This document shows, one piece after another, positions 36,459-44,939 of a DNA stretch of 64,000 nt (the first letter of the stretch is position 1; each line of letters starts with the position of its first letter). This DNA is from Rhizobium sp. L51/94 (GTDB lineage: Bacteria > Pseudomonadota > Alphaproteobacteria > Rhizobiales > Rhizobiaceae): the NCBI RefSeq assembly GCF_019355555.1, contig NZ_CP072143.1, forward strand, positions 300,789 through 364,788, given 5' to 3'. The translations under genes were made by a program, and so were the position numbers. Under the pieces are notes generated by a model. That model searched no databases, was not told where the DNA came from, and saw nothing but the letters and a program-made list of their open reading frames with translations.

Positions 36459-36615
36459 CGGAGAATTCCTTGGAGAGAGGAACGCGTTCACTCATTGCAT
36501 GGCATGAAGCCCGGCGAATGCGAGGATACGCAAGCCGTTAAGTTCGTCCGCAACAACGGGCGCCCCGCTCAACAACCGTGATTGACGGGCCTCCGTCCAT
36601 AATGAAAGCTCACCA

Positions 36616-37383
36616 ATGAATAAGTTAGGCGCGATAAATAAGATCGCCGAAATTACTGTCTTTTTCTGGGTTGCTAAAATCGTCGCAACCACGCTTGGCG
36701 AAACGGCAGGCGATTTCATCTCTCAGACACTGAACCTCGGTTACGTCGTAGGCCTTTTGATAACAGGGGTGCTGCTAATCGCTATCCTCGTTTTTCAGGT
36801 TAGATCAACGGTTTTTCACTCCGGTCTGTTCTGGGCAGCAATCGTCGCCACAACGACCGCTGGAACCGAGGTTTCAGACATTATGGATAGGACCTTTGGA
36901 CTTGGGTATGTCGCCGGATCGTGTGTTCTTGTTGTAGGTCTCGGGCTATCTCTGGCTGTCTGGTACTACCGCAAGGGAAACTTGGCTGTCGTTCCGATCG
37001 CGGACCGGGACACCGAAATTATGTTTTGGATTGCTGTGATATTTTCAAACAGCTTAGGCACAGCGTTTGGCGATGCACTCGTTGATTTTATTGGCTTGAG
37101 CTATATGCAAGGCGCACTCGTTACCTCTGGGGTGATCGCGCTCGTTCTCATGCTGCATTACTTTACGAAGATGAACGCGGTCTTTCTCTTCTGGGCGGCA
37201 TTTGTTTTCACGCGGCCTTTCGGCGCAACCTTCGGCGATTTCTTGACGAAGCCACTTGAAAAAGGTGGTCTGGAACTGGGCACTTGGCAGGCCTCAGCAG
37301 TATCGACAGCATTGCTGATCGTCGTCGCCTGGCTTTCTACCAGGTGGCGAACAGATAGGGACCCAGCCAGGCAGGGGTCTTGA
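36616..37383 (+). CDS. COG4705-type polytopic membrane protein, copy 3
   Basis: 255 residues. The four repeat signatures are LGETAGDFI, AGTEVSDIM, LGTAFGDAL and FGATFGDFL, so the G-x4-D pattern is kept although overall sequence differs more than between copies 1 and 2. Base composition is lower in G+C than the other two copies, which suggests separate arrival or older divergence. It follows a small secreted protein gene. Role unknown; transport or ion exchange is an inference from the buried acidic residues. Confidence 0.72.
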   Translation: MNKLGAINKIAEITVFFWVAKIVATTLGETAGDFISQTLNLGYVVGLLITGVLLIAILVFQVRSTVFHSGLFWAAIVATTTAGTEVSDIMDRTFGLGYVAGSCVLVVGLGLSLAVWYYRKGNLAVVPIADRDTEIMFWIAVIFSNSLGTAFGDALVDFIGLSYMQGALVTSGVIALVLMLHYFTKMNAVFLFWAAFVFTRPFGATFGDFLTKPLEKGGLELGTWQASAVSTALLIVVAWLSTRWRTDRDPARQGS

Positions 37384-37766
37384 CCTATTCAGCATCGAAT
37401 TTCGTCGGACGCGTGCAGGAGAGCGGTGTCATGCCCACTGAAAGTCGCACTCGTTGACATTCATTGGGCCGTCGAGGTGAGTTCAGGCGACTGTCAGCTT
37501 GTCCCGCCATAACGAAATACACCACGGGTTAAAGGCATTCGCATGATTATGAAGGAGTGCCCTGCCTCGGGATAGGTGGACACACCCTGTGAGGGCTAGG
37601 AATCACCGAGCATTCTACGAAACTGGACACCTCAGAGAGCCCCGCAGGTCAGAACGATCAAAATTACAACTCACTACACGGTAAACCAATCATCGTTCGA
37701 GCCAACCATTGGCTGACGTGCGCAGCAACGACGCTGTTTTCGGCGCATTCATTCAGAGAACTGTTG
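37384..37766. other. Intergenic region upstream of the ArnT-like gene
   Basis: Carries the OmpR-type box at 37482. The stretch 37570-37640 (GTGGACACACCCTGTGAGGG and CTGGACACCTC) resembles IS-end debris but was not assigned. No gene was recognised. Confidence 0.4.
37482..37497 (+). promoter_or_regulatory. Putative OmpR-type box before the ArnT-like gene
   Basis: TTCAGGCGACTGTCAG, followed after nine bases by CCATAA as in the phosphatase operon box. It lies 270 bp before the glycosyltransferase start. Confidence 0.5.
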
Positions 37767-39747
37767 ATGGATATAAAAGTCCCAGATATGGCCGGCTTTA
37801 GGATTGATGAACACTCGGGCAGGTCAGTACGCCACTTACTTTGGGTAACGTTGACAGCCCTAGCGATCGATGTCCTAATCTTCGAGATACTTTTCGAGTC
37901 TAGTGTTGGTTTCCTGCCTGCGTTGACGATTAGTTTCGTCTGTTCCTCCGTCTTCAGCTATGTCGTTTGCTCGCAAGCGCCAGCCATTCCGCGGTCTCCA
38001 GGAGCCAAGGTCTCGGCAGAAGCCGCGCGCTTCATCGCCATCTGCGTTCTTGGTTTCGGACTGCGAGGAGGCGTCCTTTCGGATGCGAGTCAATTCCTGC
38101 ACTAGCCACCGCTGGCATCGATTGTCGCCGGGGCGGCCGCATCGGCGATCGTGAGCTATTTGGGGAGCCGATTTTTTGTTTTTCAAACTTCTGCGGATTC
38201 CCTGTCAGACGATCGCTGGCGGCTGGCGGCCTTCGGCGTAGTCGGCTATATGCTGGCCTTGCGGCTGGCCTACCTTGGGCTTGTGAACCTTCTCCCGGAA
38301 GAAGCCTATTATTGGAATTTTTCACAGCACGTCGATATTGGCTACCTCGATCACCCGCCGATGGCCGCATGGACGATCTGGCTCGGCACCAGCCTGTTCG
38401 GGAACACGGAATTCGGGGTGCGAATCGGAGCCTACCTTTCGTGGATCGCAGCAGCCTTCTTCCTCTACCGGTTAACTGCCAACCTGTTCGGCAAATCCAC
38501 GGCCATCATTTGCATCGTTCTCACTGCCACGCTCCCCGCTTTTTTCTACACGGGCTTCATAATGACGCCCGACGTGCCTCTGACGGTTGCTTGGGCGGGT
38601 GCCCTCTATTTCCTAGAGCGTGCTCTTATCGCTGACAGGCGACAGGCCTGGTGGGGCGTCGGAATTTGCGCCGGCCTTGGAACGGTTTCCAAATACACGA
38701 TCGCGCTTCTTGGTCCCGCAGCGCTCATCTTTCTCATCCTCGACCCCAAGGCGCGCCGCTGGCTCAGGAAGCCCGAGCCCTATGTTGCCGCCACCCTCGC
38801 CTTGGCACTGTTTTCTCCCGTGATCTACTGGAACGCCATTCATGGTTGGGCTGCATTTGCGTTTCAGAGCACCCAGCGGCTGGAAGACCCTGCAACGTTT
38901 TCAACTCCGTCTTTGCTGGCAAGCGCTGCACTCTTGCTGACACCGCTTGGGCTTATCTCCGCGCTAGCCGTCTTCGTATCACGTCGTCGCCGGTCCGTTC
39001 TCGCCCCGATCGCCGACGTCCAAACTCGCAGAAAGCTGCTGCTCATCACGGTGTTCACCGCAGCACCTTTGTCCGTCTTCTTGGCATTCAGCTTCGTGCA
39101 TCAGGTCAAGCTCGACTGGACAGGCCCCGTCTGGTTGGCGATTCTGCCGGCCATAGCCGCCATGCTCTTCCAGTCGGGCCAGAGTTCCAAGTTCGAGGTC
39201 GCGATCAACAGTTTGTGGGGCCCAACGCTGGTAGGAACGCTGGCGATTTACGCGGTTTTTCTTCACTATCTGGTCGTCGGACTGCCACTTGTCGGTCATC
39301 TCGGGAACATCCGCACGCTTCCTGTCGCTTGGGACGCGTTCGGCCATCAGGTCGGCCTCGTGCAGCAGGCTGTCGAGAAGGAAATGGGACAAAGCGTGCT
39401 GCTTGCAGGAATGGACAAGTACTTCGTCGCCAGCGAGATTGCATTCTACAACCGCCAGGGTCCCGATGTCATTCAGAAATCGGTGGGTGCCGGTCCGTGG
39501 AAACGACAGCCTGATGTACGGCTATTGGTACAAGCCTGCCGATATGCAAGGACGGACGATCATCTTGTTCGGGGTGAAAAGCGGGGACGTCGAACAACAG
39601 GACCTCGGACGCTATTTCGATCGGCTGACGGATATCAGGAGCCAAACCGTCAGGAAGAATGGAGCTTCTATCGGCCAGTTCTACTACCGCGTCGGTTACG
39701 GATATCGGGATTGCTCTATGGTGCTGATCTCATGCTCGACCAAGTGA
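37767..39747 (+). pseudogene. GtrA + ArnT-like glycosyltransferase (GT39 type), with nonsense and frameshift
   Basis: Residues 20-130 form a GtrA-like four-helix domain; an in-frame TAG at 38103 splits it after SQFLH, and the same frame continues PPLASIVAGAAASAIVSYLG. The rest is an ArnT/GT39-like membrane glycosyltransferase: LPEEAYYWNFSQHVDIGYLD-like acidic loop, HPPMAAW, TPDVPLTVAWAGALYF. Near 39505 a frameshift displaces the true C-terminus (DSLMYGYWYKPADMQGRTII to GYGYRD) into another frame. Such enzymes move sugars from undecaprenyl phosphate to lipid A or other acceptors. Two lesions suggest inactivation, unless suppressed or caused by sequencing error. Confidence 0.75.
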
Positions 39748-39840
39748 CACCATGGCGGTTAGTTTTCCAATTCAAGTCCTCTGAAATCCGCGCTAACACC
39801 GTAAAAAAATCTGAATAATATCGATGAAGGAGAAACGGAG

Positions 39841-39856
39841 TTCAGTTGGCTGTCAG
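39841..39856 (+). promoter_or_regulatory. Putative OmpR-type box before the GT2 gene
   Basis: TTCAGTTGGCTGTCAG, 135 bp before the GT2-GtrA start; the fourth match to the island consensus with 11-bp half-site spacing. Confidence 0.5.
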
Positions 39857-39990
39857 GGTTGAATGAAAGAACCACCGCTTAAAGTAAACCGTCGGTCTTT
39901 TACCTCGGTTTGGGGGAATTCTGTCGCTCAAACGGCTGATGCGGAAAATCGGGCTATTCGTCTCGCTTCTGCTCGAAGGACATAAATTTT

Positions 39991-41151
39991 ATGAATTCAA
40001 TTGCCGCTTCTCGCCTCACTAAAGACGATCCGGATCTTTCGATTGCCCAATCGTATCTCCACAATGCCGGGCCGTCGCTTTCCATTGTTATTCCGACGTT
40101 GAACGAGAGCGAGAACATACCCACTCTTGTTGGGCGACTGCACGACACACTCGAAGGCATCGATTGGGAGGTCATTTTTGTTGATGACGACTCCGTCGAC
40201 GATACGATGGAGAGGATCAGGCAGCTCTCGGTATCCGATCGACGCATCCGTGGCCTCCGCCGTGTGGGCAGACGAGGATTGGCTGGCGCGTGCCTGGAAG
40301 GAATTCTTTCCAGTTCCGCTTCCATTGTAGCGGTCATGGACGCCGACCTCCAGCATGATGAGAAGCGTCTCACTGAAATGCTTGCCGTAATTCGTCGTGG
40401 TGAAGCCGACCTGGTGGTGGCCAGTCGATATATCAGTTCGGATGGAGCGTCGAACGGACTCTCCAAGATCCGGCATGCAGGCAGCCGGCTGGCGGTCGGA
40501 TTGGCGCAGTCGATTCTCGGAGTTCGCCTGAGCGATCCGATGAGCGGTTTCTTCATGATCCGCAGAGAGTTTGTCGAGGAGGTCGCACCGCGCCTTTCTC
40601 ATCAGGGCTTCAAGATTCTTCTAGATATCGTTGCATCGTCGACGAAGCCGATCAGGATTGAAGAAGTCTCATATTTATTCAGTCAGCGTCTTTACGGCGA
40701 GAGCAAGCTCGATGCTAGCGTTGTCTTCGAATATCTTGGCCTGCTTATCGCCAAGGCCTCGCGAGATAGGGTTTCGGCCCGGTTCCTGGCGTTTTGCATG
40801 GTCGGCTCGGCTGGGGTTGCAATCCATCTGAGCATCCTGCGAATACTACTAACGTCCGATGTAGCCTTTCCAACGGCGCAGGCCGCGGCGATGCTGATTA
40901 CCATGACCTTCAACTATACGCTGAACAACTCGTTGACCTACAGGGATCGCCGCCGCCGTGGTTGGCGCTTCCTGACGGGCCTTGGAATGTTCGCGGCCCT
41001 CTGCAGTTTGGGCGTCGTTGCCGGCGTGGGTGTCTCATCAGCTTTCTATCAGAACGAACCACGTTGGTGGGCGGCTGGCCTTGCGGGCGCAGCGATTGGC
41101 GCGGCTTGGAACTATATGACCAACTCGGCCATCACCTGGCGCAAGCTGTAG
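39991..41151 (+). CDS. GT2 polyprenyl-phosphate glycosyltransferase fused to GtrA
   Basis: A 386-residue protein. The N-terminal 250 residues are a dolichol-phosphate-mannose-synthase-like GT2 domain: LSIVIPTLNESENIPTLVGR, VIFVDDDSVDDT, VAVMDADLQHDEK (metal-binding DxD region) and LSDPMSGFFMIRREFVEEV. The C-terminal 120 residues are a GtrA domain with four helices (FCMVGSAGVAIHLSILRILL, NYTLNNSLTYRDRRRR). Such fusions load a sugar onto undecaprenyl phosphate and help flip it, supplying ArnT-like enzymes. It is intact although the adjacent acceptor enzyme is broken. Confidence 0.9.
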   Translation: MNSIAASRLTKDDPDLSIAQSYLHNAGPSLSIVIPTLNESENIPTLVGRLHDTLEGIDWEVIFVDDDSVDDTMERIRQLSVSDRRIRGLRRVGRRGLAGACLEGILSSSASIVAVMDADLQHDEKRLTEMLAVIRRGEADLVVASRYISSDGASNGLSKIRHAGSRLAVGLAQSILGVRLSDPMSGFFMIRREFVEEVAPRLSHQGFKILLDIVASSTKPIRIEEVSYLFSQRLYGESKLDASVVFEYLGLLIAKASRDRVSARFLAFCMVGSAGVAIHLSILRILLTSDVAFPTAQAAAMLITMTFNYTLNNSLTYRDRRRRGWRFLTGLGMFAALCSLGVVAGVGVSSAFYQNEPRWWAAGLAGAAIGAAWNYMTNSAITWRKL

Positions 41152-41539
41152 CGAGCTGCCCGCCCGTCGGTGCCGATGGCCGACCAATTTCGGTGCGGAC
41201 GGCAGGAGAACGCATGCTTCGCAGTTGAATGACTGGACGATGTCGCTGGCCAGCAGGCCCTCAGCGCAGGGCAATCCACGACAGCTTATTATGCTTGATT
41301 TTGAGAGAACCAGGAGCGGCACCGCGTTCCGCAAAGTAGTGAAGTGAGCGTTTAGTTTCGTCGGCAAATGGCATGTCTCCACCACCTTTTGCCAAATATT
41401 CTGAGAAAGATCGGATCCATAGCAAACCTCCATTTGAAAAGGCTTGCTACCCAGCCGTTGAATTATGTGGCGTCAAGAACCCAATGACGGCTTTGCGGCA
41501 AAGCATCAGAGGGATTCCGCAACATAATTTCGGCCGCAA
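41152..41539. other. Junction region at the end of the envelope island
   Basis: No supported gene. A short minus-strand frame here lacks family features. The region separates the intact GT2 gene from the first IS21 fragment. Confidence 0.4.
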
Positions 41540-41900
41540 CATAACGGCTATATCCATACCCATCTGGATGAATGCTGCGGTATTCTTCCCAAAGGATAAG
41601 CAGCGTAACGCCTGGCTTCTTCAGCTCTATTGAAAACGGGCCCCAATCGGGCTCTTGGCGCAATCGCTGGCCCTGCTTGACGCCGGAGTGGACGAAAAGC
41701 TTGGCCTCAAGAACATCGTCTGTCAGGTCGCTGGCGAGCGGCCAACTCAGCCCTGCCATCGCAGCCCGCTTCAAATTGTCCTGCTCGGTGCTGCGAGCAA
41801 TGCCAAGTATCACCGCGATCTCGTGGCTACTCGTTCCGCTACCCGCAAGCCGCAGCATTTGTCGAATGTGTCGCATGGTCAGCTTTCTTTTTGCAGGCAT
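41540..41900 (-). pseudogene. istA: IS21 transposase istA, 5' fragment
   Basis: The minus strand encodes MPAKRKLTMRHIRQMLRLAG then GTSSHEIAVILGIARST (helix-turn-helix) and ELKKPGVTLLILWEEYRSIH, the N-terminus of an IS21-type IstA, up to YGYSRY near 41540. The DDE domain is absent. Several substitutions (for example STEQDN for STVQDN) suggest decay. Confidence 0.75.
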
Positions 41901-41985
41901 TAAATTCCCCTCGTGGATATCGAGGGGACACATGCCAAGGTTGCTGACCCAAGGGAATTTAAGTGCCGGAAACTGGCCGGTTATT

Positions 41986-42060
41986 GATTGGAATGGTGGC
42001 CGGCTTCAAATCGGAACGGTGGCCGGTCAATGATTGGAATGGCGGCCGGCTTCAGAGCGG
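41986..42060. repeat. IS21 terminal repeat array
   Basis: Two copies of GATTGGAATGGYGGCCGGCT followed by TCA, starting at 41986 and 42032, with a related GGAACGGTGGCCGG between. IS21 ends carry such multiple transposase-binding repeats. They sit between two IS21 fragments of opposite orientation. Confidence 0.65.
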
Positions 42061-42064
42061 AATT

Positions 42065-42346
42065 CCCAGGAAGGTCGATATCAGGCTGACGTATCGAGCG
42101 GTCGAGATCTTCTTTGACCACAAGCGGGTCGCCAGCCACATCCGAAGCTCCCAGCGTTCCGGCCATATCACTGTCAATGAGCATATGCCGAAAGCTCACC
42201 AGCGCTATGCAAACACGACGCCTTACACGTTGCGCAAGGAAGCGGCGAAGGTTGGGGCCAATACTGCGATATTTATCGAGCGTCTACTCAGCGATCGGCC
42301 GCACCCGGAGCAAGGCTACAGATCCGCTCAGGGCATTCTCTCCCTG
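42065..42346 (+). pseudogene. istA: IS21 istA, C-terminal part 1 (left of the IS256 insertion)
   Basis: Encodes KVDIRLTYRAVEIFFDHKRV, HRSS-type segments, YANTTPYTLRKEAAKVGANT and HPEQGYRSAQGILSL, the region after the DDE domain of IS21 IstA. It stops at the duplication TCTCCCTG (42339-42346) where an IS256-type element is inserted. The continuation, LARRYETDRLELACERALVI, lies at 47331. The N-terminal two thirds are missing, so the gene was already dead. Confidence 0.75.
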
Positions 42347-42364
42347 GATCGTGTCCCAGGGCGT

Positions 42365-42603
42365 TCTCTAATCGCGGTTGTCAAGCTGGTCGCAGCTGGC
42401 ATCGCAGGTCAGGCTCATGGTTCTCTTCGAGGTCGGCACTTTGACCGCCTCATCATGGCGTTGGATAGGCTCAGTCGACCAATGTGGTGTTCGCGGTTAT
42501 CTGGACGAACCAGCACTCGCATTCCTGGGATCGGTCTTGACTGCGCCATCGTCCTGACCGGACGATCTCGCTGGTCTCAGCTAACTAGGGATAACGGCGT
42601 AAA
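42365..42603 (-). ncRNA. Candidate bridge RNA region of the IS110-type element
   Basis: The 239 bp downstream of the transposase stop are non-coding, the position used for guide (bridge) RNA in IS1111-like elements. Read in transposase direction it contains TCCCAGG (42530-42524) and, 33 bases later, ACACCAC (42490-42484). TCCCAGG equals the top strand left of the insertion point; ACACCAC pairs with GTGGTGT spanning the core and right side. Two 7-base matches in the right order are suggestive, not proof. Confidence 0.35.
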
Positions 42604-43644
42604 TCACGCGAGCTCACTCGGCTCTTGCGATGACCAGCGGAAGGGTTCCCCGGAGATCCACATCGAGTGAAGGATCACGGCGAGCTTTCGGGCGACAGCG
42701 ACCTTCGCTTTTCGATAGCCGCCACGCCGGGCGATGCGTAATCCCCAGCTCTTCAAAGGGGAGAACTGAGGAATACGTGTCAGCAGCGCATTGGCTGCCT
42801 CATAAAGGCTGCGTCGAAGAAAGTCATCGCCCCGCTTAGACACCCGCCCGGATCTCATCGTCTCACCGGAGGCGTAGATGCGAGGCGTCAGCCCAAGATA
42901 GGCTCCGGCGCTGGATGATCGTTTGAAGCGTGTCGGGTCATCAATGGTTGCGGCGAAACCGAGCGCAGTGATAACGCCGACACCAGGGACCGACATCAGC
43001 CGTCTGACGACATTGTTCTGCCGCGCTAGCGAGCGAACCTTCGCCTCAAGATGACGGATCTGCTCAAGGATGTTGGCACGTGCCCGCATCAATGCTTCCA
43101 CGACAGCCCGGATTGTCGGCGACGCATCGAGCTCGCCATCGATGATTTCCTCAGCACGCCTGGCGAACCCACCAACCCGTTTGCCAAACAGGATACCAAA
43201 GGTGCGAAGGACACCTCTGATCTGGTTTTCCAGGTCGCAGCGCGTTCGCACAAGTTGGCTACGAGTGGCAAGGAGCGCCCGAGCTTCGTGGCTTGCCGTC
43301 GACTTGACATGAACGCTCTTGCACCAACCCGTGCGAACGATCTGCGCCAAGCCGATGGCGTCGTTGCGATCCGTCTTGGCAGGCATCATCTTTAAGGCTG
43401 CATTGGCATGGCGAGCATCCATGCAGACGATGGGAACGCCGCGTTCCTTCAATCCATTCCATAGCCAGACCGACAGGGGACCGGTTTCCAGTCCTGCACG
43501 TGTTACCGAGAACGGTTCAAGCGCTTCCCCAATCGCGTCTGGGCACGACGCTACCTTCCGCTCGGCAACAATCTTGCCTTCGTCATCAACGATGCAGATT
43601 GAGGTCGTTTGCTGGCTGACATCCAGTCCGGCATAATACTTCAT
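42604..43644 (-). CDS. IS110-family transposase (DEDD type)
   Basis: 346 residues from ATG 43644. RuvC-like DEDD domain: YYAGLDVSQQTTSICIVD, AGLETGPLSVWLW, CMDARHANAALKMMPAKTDR with NDA. C-terminal transposase-20 domain: VRRLMSVPGVGVITALGFAA and SKRGDDFLRRSLYEAANALL. All core motifs are present in one frame, so the recombinase is probably active. IS110 enzymes use an element-encoded RNA to choose donor and target sequence. Confidence 0.9.
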   Translation of the reverse strand: MKYYAGLDVSQQTTSICIVDDEGKIVAERKVASCPDAIGEALEPFSVTRAGLETGPLSVWLWNGLKERGVPIVCMDARHANAALKMMPAKTDRNDAIGLAQIVRTGWCKSVHVKSTASHEARALLATRSQLVRTRCDLENQIRGVLRTFGILFGKRVGGFARRAEEIIDGELDASPTIRAVVEALMRARANILEQIRHLEAKVRSLARQNNVVRRLMSVPGVGVITALGFAATIDDPTRFKRSSSAGAYLGLTPRIYASGETMRSGRVSKRGDDFLRRSLYEAANALLTRIPQFSPLKSWGLRIARRGGYRKAKVAVARKLAVILHSMWISGEPFRWSSQEPSELA

Positions 43645-44939
43645 GGCGGTTCTCCTCATAGCTTCGGCACACTGGCCACAGTTGACAAGGGACAGTGTGG
43701 AGAGCCGCCGCCTGGAAGGCTAGGCCCTGAGCGATTACGCTATGTGGTGTAGCTGACAGGGTGATCACCGGTGATTTCCGGTAGGGTCGGGTTGCTTAGA
43801 GCCAACCTGAAGGACACCACCTATGACCAACGACATGATGAACCTGCGCTCCCTCGTTGAGAAGAGCGCTGATGCTGATTTGCTCCGGGAGATGATCGGC
43901 ATTGCTGCCGAGAAGCTGATGGCTCTCGAGGTCGGCACGAGGACCGGCGCGGGCTATGGCGAGAAGAATGGCTTTCGGCTTGCCCAGCGCAACGGCTATC
44001 GCGACAGGGACTGGGAGGCGGGCTGGCACCGTCGAGCTTCGCATTCCGAAGCTTCGCACCGGCAGCTATTTCCCGAGCTTTCTTGAGCCGCGCCGCATGG
44101 CCGAGAAGGCCCTGACGGCTGTCATCCAGGAAGCCTATATCCAGGGCGTTTCGACCCGATCCGTCGATGATCTCAGCGCAAACGCAGTTTGTCGCGGTCA
44201 AGGCCATGGGCATGTCAGGCATCTCCAAGAGCCAGGTGTCCCGGCTCTGTGAGGAGGTCGACGACAAGGTCAAAGCCTTCCTCGACCGCCCCATCGAGGG
44301 CGAATGGCCATACCTGTGGATCGATGGTGCGCCGTGCGGCGCGGGAGGTGCGTATGAGTTAGCGTGACCTCTCAAGCTTGCCGATTTTTGACCGACGGCT
44401 GTGATGCCGTCCGATTTGCAGGAGCAGTAGATCGAAGGGGGCCAAGAAGCCTAATCGGGCGTCGCCGATTGGGTTGCATAAGCAGATTGGCCTTAACTGT
44501 ACCGGATGCGGGCCATCAACCGCGGGCCGGGCTACCGCAGTGCCCATGGCGAGACAACGAAGTGAGCGTCAGAAGCCTCGAACCACAGAAATCGCTTTCA
44601 TTAGCGTGATGGCGTGGAGGCACGAAAGAGCGATCAGAGGCGGTAAGGCTCGTCTATCCTTACTGCCGGGTTCTCGAAGAGACCCGAGATGGGACTGGCT
44701 CCTATGCCCCATCTCCCGCATTGCACGGGGTAGAGCTCACCGCCTAACGGCACAAAGGTTGGAAATCGGAACACGGGAACTTGGATCGTTTGCCCGGTCG
44801 GAAGCCGGGCTCGCTGCGACGGCCAGATATGGACGACACCAAGGGCGGAGCTTTCGTAGTAGTCGGAGTGCGGGAAAGCCGCATACAGGGCGAAGGAAAG
44901 CAGGAAGACGATAGGATTGCAAAGACGGAGGAGTGATCT

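Larger units (their letters stand above)
42365..43745 (-). mobile_element. IS110/IS1111-type element inserted in the IS256 terminal repeat
   Basis: Comparison of the left and right ends of the host IS256 element shows that about 1381 bp interrupt the left end between GGGCGT and GGTGTAGCT; the right end has GGGCGTAGTGTAGCT uninterrupted. A GT dinucleotide stands at both junctions (42363-42364, 43744-43745), as expected for a shared core. The element has one transposase gene on the minus strand with about 240 bp non-coding DNA after its stop and 100 bp before its start. Confidence 0.75.

Noticed and set aside
41986..42060. Short regular repeats as a possible CRISPR array
   Set aside because: Only two units with non-spacer-like gaps next to istA fragments; they are IS21 terminal repeats.
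44346..44352. Alternative group II intron start at the second GTGCG
   Set aside because: The first GTGCG (44327) directly follows the codons for the conserved WID of the host transposase, so it better explains the exon break.
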